A stretch of 11,786 nt of DNA. Source: CAZBEA01 sp964519355 (GTDB lineage Bacteria; Patescibacteriota; Microgenomatia; Levybacterales; GWA1-39-11). The notes under the pieces were generated by a model. That model worked only from the letters and a program-made list of their open reading frames with translations, was not told where the DNA came from and did not search any database. A program made the translations under genes and the position numbers. The stretch spans positions 1-11,786 of the forward strand of contig CAZFJW010000040.1 of the NCBI GenBank assembly GCA_964519355.1, read 5' to 3'. Numbering within the stretch: the first letter of the stretch is position 1; every line of letters starts with the position of its first letter. Positions 5,322-11,786 of the stretch are shown in pieces.

Positions 5322-6065
5322 ATGAATAGAATTCAATACACCAAAAAATTAGTCTTTGAAAGTGTTGAGCGAAATAAATTTAGAAAAAAATTTGCATTCA
5401 ATAAAACAAAAGTTTCATCTATCACTCCATTGAATGGTAGTAAAGATGAGAATATCAGCTCCCTAATCCAAGGTCTGAAAAGTTTAATTGTCTCCATTAA
5501 TGACTTCCTTTTTTTTCTAGAAGAGTTTTATCTTATAGAAAGACTTATTACTAGGGGTTATAGAAGATTCAAAACTGATGTAGATTTGCTTCGTTACTAC
5601 GAGTATTATTTTTATTCCCTAATTAATTATCAATATATTTTTAATGAAAGGATTTTTGAGTTGCTTGATAATAAAATTATAGATCAAGTTGAAGTTCGAA
5701 AACTAATTGAGAATAAAAATTATACATACCCCGTTGTCAGGTATAGAATGGATCATACTCATAATTGGAAAGAAATATATTTTAGACGATCCCTCAGGAA
5801 TGGAGAGACGATTGTCTGTTACGATTCTCCTACTGGAAGTGAGGCATACGCTCCAAAATATTTGGTAAAAATGATGAGTGACGTTGCTTATACAATGGAT
5901 AAGATTACAGATGATTTAGATAGACAAATATTTAAGTTATACGAATTAAGCGAGAAGTATGATCCCAAACTTGCAAAAACTGTATCAGCACCAGTTGCGA
6001 AAAATTTAGACTTTAAAAGTATATTCTTGAAGCAAGAAAAATTGAAGTTTAGGGTCCAAAAATAA
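5322..6065 (+). CDS. Hypothetical protein, AT-rich orphan
   Basis: I do not recognise this 247-residue protein. It is basic at the N terminus (KKLVFESVERNKFRKKFAF), has no signal peptide, and is largely helical and rich in Tyr, Phe, Ile and Lys. Residues about 45-125 are amphipathic helices with many aromatics (RYYEYYFYSLINYQYIF). A central stretch, YPVVRYRMDHTHNWKEIYFRRSL, looks like a beta hairpin, and the C-terminal third contains a further helical region (MDKITDDLDRQIFKLYELSEKYD). It may be a binding or scaffold protein, but no function is assigned. The gene is clearly more AT-rich than ClpB or the ABC-F gene and begins 40 bp after the tRNA-Gln-associated unit, so it may be accessory DNA that arrived nearby. 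It stops with TAA, 15 bp from the stop of the convergent gene. Confidence 0.7.
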   Translation: MNRIQYTKKLVFESVERNKFRKKFAFNKTKVSSITPLNGSKDENISSLIQGLKSLIVSINDFLFFLEEFYLIERLITRGYRRFKTDVDLLRYYEYYFYSLINYQYIFNERIFELLDNKIIDQVEVRKLIENKNYTYPVVRYRMDHTHNWKEIYFRRSLRNGETIVCYDSPTGSEAYAPKYLVKMMSDVAYTMDKITDDLDRQIFKLYELSEKYDPKLAKTVSAPVAKNLDFKSIFLKQEKLKFRVQK

Positions 6066-6080
6066 TATTTTATAGAATCT

Positions 6081-6581
6081 TTAGTATTCTGAATTCCATA
6101 CTCTATACTCTTCAAGTTCCTCAACGAATATTCTACATCCCTCTTCAAACGATTCCGATTCATTACTACAATAGTATTCATCCTCTATATTATTTGTCGT
6201 AGCCCAGTTGTATCCAGCCTCATGCCCACTGCAATCTGTCTCGCATTTATATCCATGAAAATAGTTAGGATAGATCATGTACATTACTTTTTCTGTATTT
6301 TCTGCAAGTTCATAGTCTTCTTTAAGCAATGCTTCATACCAAGACTGCAAAAGCTCATCTCTTGTGGGTATCCTTTGGCCATTACGCCATGTTGTAGTGG
6401 GCATGGGTGTGAAAGTTGGATAAGTGCGTGTTGGAGAAGGTTCAATATTCGTATTTCCCAAAGGGATTGAATTCGGGCGGAGAGCTAAATTTTCAACTTG
6501 GCTGGAGCTGTCACCCTCCTGAATAACTATGTAACTAAAAATAAAAAGACAAATTGCTATAATAATAGCTAGTAGTTTCAT
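6081..6581 (-). CDS. Secreted or membrane-anchored four-cysteine domain protein
   Basis: This is a 166-residue protein. Residues 1-20 form a hydrophobic signal peptide or anchor with little basic charge. A Ser/Pro/Thr-rich linker (about 36-65) leads to an Asp/Glu-rich, helical region (LLQSWYEALLKEDYELAENTEK). The C-terminal domain has four Cys in the pattern KCETDCSGHEAGYNWA, then EYYC, then SFEEGC. The CxxxCSGHxAGYxWA...C...SFxEGC arrangement resembles a small domain that I recall from unrelated secreted bacterial proteins, but I cannot name its family. The cysteines probably form disulphides outside the cell, although a metal site is possible. The upstream promoter is near consensus and the gene has no Shine-Dalgarno sequence. 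Confidence 0.75.
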   Translation of the reverse strand: MKLLAIIIAICLFIFSYIVIQEGDSSSQVENLALRPNSIPLGNTNIEPSPTRTYPTFTPMPTTTWRNGQRIPTRDELLQSWYEALLKEDYELAENTEKVMYMIYPNYFHGYKCETDCSGHEAGYNWATTNNIEDEYYCSNESESFEEGCRIFVEELEEYRVWNSEY

Positions 6582-6588
6582 TTGGGGA

Positions 6589-6617
6589 ATTATACATCCA
6601 GTTTATGTCAAATTCAA
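6589..6617 (-). promoter_or_regulatory. Promoter of the four-cysteine protein gene, leaderless
   Basis: On the minus strand there is a -35 TTGAAT (6617-6612), a 17-bp spacer and a perfect -10 TATAAT (6594-6589). The -10 ends 7 nt before the ATG at 6581, which puts the transcription start at the start codon. Confidence 0.7.
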
Positions 6618-6708
6618 CACTATGAGTTTATTTTTTGGAAATATAATTAAGTGAGTAAAAAGTTCTAATTTTTGTCCAACTCTCTCAGCACTGATATGTT
6701 GAGACTTC

Positions 6709-6717
6709 TGCTATGCT
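6709..6717 (+). promoter_or_regulatory. Extended -10 promoter of the VTT-like gene
   Basis: TGCTATGCT fits an extended -10 (TGn plus TATGCT) and ends 6 nt before the ATG at 6724. There is no Shine-Dalgarno sequence and no convincing -35. Confidence 0.5.
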
Positions 6718-6723
6718 ATATAC

Positions 6724-7281
6724 ATGAAGACATGGCGATCATTTAAGTATAAAAACCTCAGTTTATTTGTTATTTCCCTTTTTGTAGCTTTTATTCTTTC
6801 CCAATATGAACCATTCCATAATTTCTTGTTAAGTCTGGGAAATTTTGGCTATCTTGGCGCGTTTATTGCCGGAATTCTTTTTGTATCTACCTTTACAGTA
6901 TCAACAGGTGCAGTTATTTTACTTGTACTTGCTGAAAAGCTCTCTGCAGTTGAAATTGGAATTGTAGCAGGGCTTGGAGCAGTGGTTGGAGATCTTACAA
7001 TATTTCGATTTATTAAAGACAATCTTTTAAAGGAAATTTCTCCAATTTTCAATGCTTTAGGTGGTAAGCATATGATGACTGTTCTTCACACGAAATATTT
7101 CAGCTGGACATTTCCCGTTTTTGGAGCAATTATTATTGCTTTGCCTCTACCTGATGAGCTGGGTGTAAGTTTGATGGGAATTGCCAAGATGAAAACGTAT
7201 CATTTTGTTATTCTTTCTTTTATTTTGAATGCTGTAGGTATATTTCTTGTCGTCTCAGCCTCGAAAATTATTAAACCTTAA
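6724..7281 (+). CDS. VTT/DedA-like small integral membrane protein
   Basis: The 185-residue protein has about five hydrophobic segments, near residues 10-27, 36-58, 59-85, 128-146 and 160-181. The middle carries Gly-rich helices with GIVAGLGAVVGDLTIFRFI (79-97). A Gly-rich helix with GxxxGD before an aromatic/basic turn is typical of the VTT (SNARE-associated, DedA/YqaA) fold, and the length suits the short YqaA-like forms. DedA proteins are linked to lipid flipping and envelope homeostasis, but the signature here is weak, so the family call is tentative. The C-terminal half has IALPLPDELGVSLMGIA, probably a re-entrant or periplasmic turn. It is a single-gene unit with its own promoter and a possible terminator after the stop. 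Confidence 0.7.
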   Translation: MKTWRSFKYKNLSLFVISLFVAFILSQYEPFHNFLLSLGNFGYLGAFIAGILFVSTFTVSTGAVILLVLAEKLSAVEIGIVAGLGAVVGDLTIFRFIKDNLLKEISPIFNALGGKHMMTVLHTKYFSWTFPVFGAIIIALPLPDELGVSLMGIAKMKTYHFVILSFILNAVGIFLVVSASKIIKP

Positions 7282-7284
7282 TTC

Positions 7285-7310
7285 AGAAGTAATATAAAAC
7301 TTCTAATTTT
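7285..7310 (+). terminator. Weak terminator-like hairpin after the VTT-like gene
   Basis: AGAAGT (7285-7290) and ACTTCT (7299-7304) form a perfect but AT-rich 6-bp stem with an 8-nt loop, followed by AATTTTGT. It begins 3 nt past the stop codon. The remaining bases to 7370 show nothing else. Confidence 0.4.
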
Positions 7311-7370
7311 GTCTAAATCTTCTAGCACGATTTTTATATGCCCCACTCTGCAAAGATCAACTTGTTAATT

Positions 7371-8703
7371 CTAAAACGACTTGATGGTGTCTATAAATAC
7401 CTCTTTTATTTTCTCAAGCTTTCCCAGATTTTCAGTTCCGAGTGATACTCGAATAAAAGGCTGACCATAATCAGTGTTCTGTGCTGTTAAATATATTCGC
7501 GTTGTGTTAAACCCAAAACTTGTACCGCCTACGATCGCAACTTTTTTCTTTCGTGCATTCTCAATAACTTGTTTGACAAAACGCTGATACACTCCGACTT
7601 TCTGATACGGCTTTTTAAAAGTAATCACGAAATAGCTACCTTGAAAGGAGAATTTTTTCGCCCATGCATAACTTGGATGATCAACTAATCCCGGATACAC
7701 AATTCCCTCGATTTTTTTCAGATCTCGCTCATAAATGAATGTCGAGAGAGCNNNNNNNNNNNNNNNNNNNNNNNNNNNNNNNNNNNNNNNNNNNNNNNNN
7801 NNNNNNNNNNNNNNNNNNNNNNNNNNNNNNNNNNNNNNNNNNNNNNNNNNNTGGCTGTAGCGCAATAGAGAGTGTCGAATTGTCGATGATAAAAAAGGTT
7901 TCTTTTTTGGCATGGAGAGCGACATATTTGAGAATAGTCGGAATGTCAGGCACCGCGACAGTTGGCGCATTACAGAGTGAATCAAAAAGCAAAAGATCCG
8001 GTTGATTTTTATCATATACTTCCAAAATTTTCTCAGTATTCATTTCATCTACTTTGAGAACTTTTTCTTTTTTAAAAAAATTCTGCATGATTTCTGTATT
8101 CTCAAAGTAAATAGAACGTCCCACGAGAACTGGGCCTTTAATTTTTTTCTGCAAGATAAGAAAAGTTATAATTGTTGTGAGTGCTGCCATACCAGATGAG
8201 GTGAGATACGCTCCAATCGGGAATTTAAATCCATCAACATACTCCTTCAAAAATTGTTCCTGATAACGCTCTTCATTTAAATGTCTGTCTCTTTTGTAAT
8301 CGTTTATGTGGGCAATAATATCCCCTTCTTGAATTCCTGCTTCAGAATCCAAGGAATGCATAAATGATGGTGACTGCCAATCTGATGAAGTGACAAGACT
8401 TGTTACAAAAGGAATACAGGAGCGAAGCTGCATGAAGAGCTTTCTTTTTTCGTGAGCCAATTCCTCAAGCCTTTTTGGAGAGGCAGTATTGATTTGTGAG
8501 TGGGACTTTGCGATTTGTCTTTGAAGGTCAGAAAGGTATTCCAAGAGTCTCTCGGCTTCTTTTGCAAGAAATGGAAATGCAGGATGAGTTTTGAGCTTGA
8601 CGAGCTGTTTCTGAAACTGAAGTAGCGATTTTTTGTATTCTTTGCACAGGAAGTCTAACTCATCTAGATCTTGGCGGATTTCTGCTATAACACTACCCTT
8701 CAT
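7371..8703 (-). CDS. Cys/Met-metabolism-type PLP enzyme, interrupted by an assembly gap
   Basis: Fold-type I PLP enzyme of the cystathionine gamma-synthase/lyase superfamily, read in two parts around 100 Ns. Part one (8703-7852, residues 1-284) has an N-terminal helical region of about 130 residues that ordinary members lack. The PLP domain follows, with SGMAA (170-174) for phosphate binding and FIIDNSTLS with Asp274 for the pyridine nitrogen. Part two (7751-7371, 126 residues) has IVYPGLVDHPSYAWAKK and the C-terminal GTSFGFNTTR ... FIRVSLGTENL, which match the family's small domain. Each part is a whole number of codons up to the gap. The catalytic Lys lies in the missing stretch; comparison with MetB-type proteins suggests roughly 60-75 residues are absent. 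The reaction (gamma-synthase, gamma-lyase, beta-lyase or another) cannot be decided. No Shine-Dalgarno sequence; a -10 box 5 nt before the ATG. Confidence 0.85.
7752..7851. other. Assembly gap of 100 Ns
   Basis: Exactly 100 Ns, the conventional filler for a scaffold gap of unknown size. It removes the active-site lysine region of the PLP enzyme. The two coding parts are in different frames across the filler, so the true gap is probably not 100 bp. Confidence 0.98.
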
Positions 8704-8708
8704 GATAA

Positions 8709-8716
8709 AATATAGT
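8709..8716. promoter_or_regulatory. Overlapping divergent -10 boxes
   Basis: The two divergent start codons are only 20 bp apart. On plus, TATAGT (8711-8716) ends 7 nt before the ATG at 8724, with a possible -35 ATAACA at 8687-8692. On minus, TATATT (8714-8709) ends 5 nt before the ATG at 8703. The boxes share four base pairs and each -35 would lie inside the opposite gene. No Shine-Dalgarno sequence exists for either gene. Confidence 0.55.
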
Positions 8717-8723
8717 ACCTATT

Positions 8724-9641
8724 ATGCCTCACAACAGCATTATACTTCATACACTCAATCTCGCGGGTGTAAGACTTCAAGTACCAGTTGCAGATATTAG
8801 CCATAAAATTCCAGGGCCAACAGTTCTTGTAACTGGGGGAATGGATGGGGATGAATATACAGGAATACGAGCAGCTTACGCACTTATTGAACATTATTCT
8901 AAAAAAAGTTTTCCGGGAAGAATTATTATTTTACCGATTGTAAATGTGGCGGGATTTTATGACGGTAAGAGTTTGAATCCGCTTGATGGCAAGTACCCGA
9001 AATATGTTTTTCCGGGGAATAAAAATGGAAGTGCAACTGAGAGATTAGTTGATTGGATTAATACGAATTTTATAAAAGGTGCTGATGCATGGATCGATCT
9101 TCATAGTGGTGCAATCAGCGAGAAGATGCAGCCGTTTGTTTGGGGGTTTGAAACGAGAAATAAAAAAGTAAATCAGATGACAAGGTCAATTCTCAGTATG
9201 CTAAAAAGTCCTGTGACAGTATGCGAAAAAGCTCCATTCCTTTCAAAAGCCTCAAGGCTTGCGTCCAAGGATTGTATTTATCTTGTCTTTGAGCGAGGGG
9301 AACTTGGCGAGCAAAGACAGTCTGAAATTGAAAAAATGGTATCTTGGGTGACAAAAACAATTACTGTTATAAACGGAGAGAAATTTGAAGAGGAAAAGAT
9401 CACATGTTATGAGAAAGTGAGATATTATCGGGCGCAATTTGATGGAATGTGGATGCCATCAATTGACTTAGGTGAAGTAGAAAAGGGATCCATTGGAGGA
9501 AGTCTTAAGACACTTGATGCATCAAGAGCAGAAATACTTACAATTAAAGAATCAGGTACGGTTTTGTGGATGAAATCTTCACTTTTTGCGAAAAAAAACG
9601 ATGAGTTGATGGTTATCGCTACTTCAAAAAAAATACTGTAG
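8724..9641 (+). CDS. Succinylglutamate desuccinylase/aspartoacylase-like (M14 family) enzyme
   Basis: A 305-residue zinc-hydrolase-like protein of the AstE/AspA group, which removes acyl groups from N-acyl amino acids or related amides. The first metal motif is GGMDGDEYTG (38-47): Glu44 is in place, but Asp41 replaces the usual His of GGxHGxE. The second ligand is His127 in WIDLHSG, and Glu190 in YLVFERGELGE fits the catalytic Glu. The C-terminal 90 residues form a beta-rich domain (RAQFDGMWMPSIDLGEVEKGSIGG), as in AstE/AspA proteins, which shapes substrate access. The length is typical (300-340). No signal peptide, so cytoplasmic. It is divergent from the PLP enzyme with overlapping promoters, which suggests linked control, perhaps in amino-acid metabolism. 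The substrate is unknown. I recall MDGDEY-type relatives, so the His-to-Asp change may define a subfamily and not a dead enzyme. Confidence 0.85.
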   Translation: MPHNSIILHTLNLAGVRLQVPVADISHKIPGPTVLVTGGMDGDEYTGIRAAYALIEHYSKKSFPGRIIILPIVNVAGFYDGKSLNPLDGKYPKYVFPGNKNGSATERLVDWINTNFIKGADAWIDLHSGAISEKMQPFVWGFETRNKKVNQMTRSILSMLKSPVTVCEKAPFLSKASRLASKDCIYLVFERGELGEQRQSEIEKMVSWVTKTITVINGEKFEEEKITCYEKVRYYRAQFDGMWMPSIDLGEVEKGSIGGSLKTLDASRAEILTIKESGTVLWMKSSLFAKKNDELMVIATSKKIL

Positions 9642-9668
9642 AAATGTCTATACTTTGACAGCTGGGTG

Positions 9669-9674
9669 TATACT
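9669..9674 (+). promoter_or_regulatory. -10 box of the small membrane protein gene
   Basis: TATACT (five of six consensus bases) ends 9 nt before the ATG at 9684, giving a leader of only about 2 nt. A consensus TTGACA at 9655-9660 is too close to serve as its -35. This box overlaps the upstream in-frame GTG (9666), which argues for the ATG start. Confidence 0.45.
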
Positions 9675-9683
9675 GTAATTAGT

Positions 9684-10187
9684 ATGATAATACGGATAAT
9701 CTACACGTTCCTCGTTGGTATATTTCTTGCTATTTTTGTAGGAGTTGGAATTTCTGCTTTCTACAAAGGCCCGACTTACCCAGAAATGCCTGCAGTGCTC
9801 AAATTTTGTACAACGGAATTAAAAGACACTACAAAATTTGCGGAATTTCAGACTCAGGCAGAGCAATTTGACAAATTAGAAAAAATGTACCAAAAGCAAC
9901 AGCAGATGTATAGCAAAAATGTTGCAACAATTGCAGTTTTTGCTGCGATTATTTTAGTTATTACCAGCCTTACTTTACTCAGGAAAATCTTGCTCATCGC
10001 AGATGGAATTCTTCTGGGTGGAGTTATAACTTTGCTTTATAGTGTAATGAGGGGGTTTGAGGCACAAGATACAATGTTTCAGTTTTTTGTTGTTTCAATT
10101 GGACTTTTAGTGTCACTAATTCTTGGGTATGTAAAATTTATCAAACCACAGTCAGCATCTACATTGAATAAAGCTAAGTCTAAATAA
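9684..10187 (+). CDS. Small integral membrane protein, unknown function
   Basis: From the ATG at 9684 the protein has 167 residues; a GTG at 9666 would add six but lies within the promoter. One N-terminal transmembrane helix (about residues 3-22) is followed by an external or cytoplasmic segment of about 50 residues. That segment contains one Cys (VLKFCTTELKD) and a Gln/Lys-rich coiled coil (QAEQFDKLEKMYQKQQQMY, about 51-69). Three more hydrophobic helices follow near 77-93, 98-117 and 126-146, and the tail is basic (STLNKAKSK). The layout of TM, coiled coil, TM hairpin and TM is compact and resembles other small CPR membrane proteins, but I cannot name the family. It follows the M14-like gene by 42 bp, with its own promoter. 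Confidence 0.75.
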   Translation: MIIRIIYTFLVGIFLAIFVGVGISAFYKGPTYPEMPAVLKFCTTELKDTTKFAEFQTQAEQFDKLEKMYQKQQQMYSKNVATIAVFAAIILVITSLTLLRKILLIADGILLGGVITLLYSVMRGFEAQDTMFQFFVVSIGLLVSLILGYVKFIKPQSASTLNKAKSK

Positions 10188-10216
10188 ATACTCCATTCTA
10201 AAAATAATATAACTTC

Positions 10217-11692
10217 CTAGGCTGAATAGTTGCTGATGTCCTTTGGTATCCAGCTTTTTATCTTATTCTCTGGCAAAATCATAATTCTGCTTGGACTGAG
10301 TCCTTCAACAAAAGCCTCAGTATGACTTACAAAAAGCATGGCACCTTTGTAGCTTTTTAAGGCCTCAAGTATTATTTTCTGAGACTCCATATCAAGGTAT
10401 GTTGTTGGCTCATCAAGAATTAAGAGGTTATAGCCCTGAAGCATGAGAAGCGCAATTGAAAGTCTGGTTTTTTCCCCACCTGAAAGTGTTCCTACTTTTT
10501 GATAAATTCGTTCTCTTAAAAAATTGAATTTAGCCAGAACAGGTCGTGTCTTATCAATTGGCAATTCACACGTAGACTCTACTGTCTGAATTATTGTTTT
10601 TTCAAAATCGAAAGTTTCAAACTCCTGAGAGTAATATCCGATATGAAGTCCTTTGTCTTTTATAACCTCTCCTTCGTCAGGATTGATTCGTTCCATGAGT
10701 ATTTTAATAAATGTGCTCTTCCCTGCTCCGTTCGGGCCATACAAAGCGATTCTCTCCCCTCTTCTGATTGAAAGTGAAACATTTTCAAGGATTACATCCT
10801 CTTCATAGCTTTTTTTAATATCCCGGGCAACGATAGGAATTTCTCCAACATTTGCAGGGTCTGGAAGATTGAATTTTATGTACGTCAGTTCTTTTGGCAG
10901 TTCTGGGAGAGCGCTTGTGAGTCTTTCAATTCTTGTCTGTACATTAGAGCGAGCTCTGGCACCTTTTTCCGAACTCATTCGAGCCATTTTGTGAAGACTT
11001 TTTTTCATGCGTGTTATCTCTCGCTGATCATTTTCAAATCTCCTTTTTAGGGCTTCATCCTGGTCGCCTTTGAGTCTGAGGTACTTTGAGTAGTTACCCT
11101 TATATTCTTCGATTTTTTTTGTGATCGGGTTAATTGAGATGACTTTATCAATATGATTATCAAGAAGCGATATATCATGTGAAATAATAATAAGTGTATT
11201 TGGATATTCGCTTAAAAATTCCATAATCCAGCGTTTTCCTTCTGTATCTAAAAAGTTAGTAGGTTCATCAAGAAGCAGAATATCAGGCTCTTCAATAATT
11301 GCACGTAGTAGTGCAAGCTTGGTTCTCTGCCCACCGCTTAATTTTTTAGGTACTTCGGTTAGCTCTGCATTTACTTCTAAATGTGAGAGCATAATAATCA
11401 GTTCATATTCATGCTTTTTAAATTCAGGGTCAATATATGAATGTATGTCTGTTGCACTATCAAGTGCAGGGTCGTGTTTGATTTCTTGAGGAACGTATCC
11501 AATTTTTCCAATAACTTCAAGACTTCCCTCGACAACATGCTCCTCTTTCATTAAGAGCTTAAAAAGAGTCGATTTGCCAGCTCCATTCGGGCCAACGAGT
11601 GCCACTTTTTCACCCTTCAAAATGGTAAAGCTAGAGTCTTGATAGATATCAAGTCTTGAATATGAATACGAAATGTTTTTGGCCAAGATCAT
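10217..11692 (-). CDS. ABC-F family ATPase (ribosome-associated)
   Basis: The 491-residue protein has two ABC domains and no membrane segments, the hallmark of ABC-F translation factors. ABC1 has GPNGAGKST (34-42), signature LSGGQ (118-122) and Walker B LLLDEP with Asp142/Glu143. The P-site interaction linker (about 205-265) is a basic helical hairpin with KSLHKMARMSSEKGARARSN. ABC2 has GPNGAGKST (319-327), LSGGE (403-407) and LILDEP with Asp427/Glu428. Both catalytic glutamates are present. These proteins bind the ribosomal E site and influence stalled complexes or antibiotic action. It does not match EttA closely and looks nearer to YdiF/Uup-like or small Firmicute-type ABC-F proteins. No arm domain or long C-terminal coiled coil is evident. 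The ATG start is followed at once by the conserved first strand (ILAKNISYSY). No Shine-Dalgarno sequence. Confidence 0.94.
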   Translation of the reverse strand: MILAKNISYSYSRLDIYQDSSFTILKGEKVALVGPNGAGKSTLFKLLMKEEHVVEGSLEVIGKIGYVPQEIKHDPALDSATDIHSYIDPEFKKHEYELIIMLSHLEVNAELTEVPKKLSGGQRTKLALLRAIIEEPDILLLDEPTNFLDTEGKRWIMEFLSEYPNTLIIISHDISLLDNHIDKVISINPITKKIEEYKGNYSKYLRLKGDQDEALKRRFENDQREITRMKKSLHKMARMSSEKGARARSNVQTRIERLTSALPELPKELTYIKFNLPDPANVGEIPIVARDIKKSYEEDVILENVSLSIRRGERIALYGPNGAGKSTFIKILMERINPDEGEVIKDKGLHIGYYSQEFETFDFEKTIIQTVESTCELPIDKTRPVLAKFNFLRERIYQKVGTLSGGEKTRLSIALLMLQGYNLLILDEPTTYLDMESQKIILEALKSYKGAMLFVSHTEAFVEGLSPSRIMILPENKIKSWIPKDISNYSA

Positions 11693-11710
11693 AAATGATT
11701 TAAATGATGA

Positions 11711-11719
11711 AATATACCA
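11711..11719 (-). promoter_or_regulatory. Candidate extended -10 promoter of the ABC-F gene
   Basis: On the minus strand TGG followed by TATATT fits an extended -10, giving a leader of about 12 nt with no Shine-Dalgarno sequence. A second, weaker box TTAAAT (11703-11698) lies 5 nt before the ATG and would make the mRNA leaderless. I see no clear -35 for either. Confidence 0.35.
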
Positions 11720-11786
11720 GGAGATGTGATATTAAACTTCAAAAAGAACGTGCAACTTCAAAGATTTATACCAAAATCAGAAAATA

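Noticed and set aside
5322..6065. Genetic code with UGA as glycine (as in Gracilibacteria)
   Set aside because: Large genes in the window run full length with normal Gly codons and no internal TGA, so that recoding is not supported.
6657..7317. Similar AT-rich strings (TTCTAATTTT plus GTC) before and after the VTT-like gene
   Set aside because: Only about 10 exact bases are shared in low-complexity sequence, and one copy is part of the downstream hairpin tail; chance is likely.
9666..9683. Upstream GTG start for the small membrane protein
   Set aside because: It overlaps the TATACT box and has no Shine-Dalgarno sequence; the ATG at 9684 fits the leaderless pattern and the hydrophobic N terminus.
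11704..11786. Possible start of a plus-strand gene running off the window (MMKYTRRCDIKLQ...)
   Set aside because: Only 27 codons are visible, with no promoter that I trust and no recognisable motif; it could be real but cannot be supported here.

Overview
The window looks like part of a small, AT-rich bacterial genome. A member of the Candidate Phyla Radiation (Patescibacteria, perhaps Microgenomates-like) is my best guess. The reasons are tRNA genes without an encoded CCA end, mostly single-gene transcription units packed closely together, almost no Shine-Dalgarno sequences, a ClpB without its N-domain, and several small orphan membrane or secreted proteins. The placement is inferred from style, not from a marker gene.

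Layout. Bases 1-417 hold tRNA-Phe(GAA) followed by two copies of a 47-bp repeat that carries the tRNA's own 3' end, then two hairpins. Bases 418-771 (minus) encode an unrecognised, GC-richer 117-residue protein, the only gene here with a clear Shine-Dalgarno sequence. Next come tRNA-Gly(GCC, minus), a YbhB/PEBP-family protein, ClpB, and a convergent membrane-anchored alpha/beta hydrolase. tRNA-Gln(TTG) at 4826-4896 is followed by a 383-bp insert-like unit with a small GIY-YIG nuclease gene. After it lie an orphan 247-residue protein, a secreted four-cysteine protein (minus), a VTT/DedA-like membrane protein, a Cys/Met-metabolism-type PLP enzyme (minus, broken by a 100-N assembly gap), a divergent aspartoacylase/succinylglutamate desuccinylase-like enzyme, a small membrane protein, and an ABC-F ATPase (minus).

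Two themes deserve attention. First, the tRNA-Gln downstream region is organised like a mobile unit. A 14-bp direct copy of the tRNA 3' end lies at both edges, and a pair of inverted REP-like hairpins sharing an 11-nt loop motif flanks the GIY-YIG nuclease. Related hairpins plus tRNA 3'-end copies, without a nuclease, sit behind tRNA-Phe. This resembles a REP/REPIN system with a GIY-YIG enzyme in place of the usual Y1 transposase. Second, most protein genes have a -10 box only about 5-9 nt upstream of the start codon and no Shine-Dalgarno sequence, which points to leaderless transcripts as the normal mode of initiation.

The genes do not form one pathway. ClpB (protein disaggregation) and the ABC-F protein (ribosome-associated) are housekeeping. 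The PLP enzyme and the M14-like deacylase share overlapping divergent promoters and may be coordinated or mutually exclusive. The rest are orphans or accessory genes.
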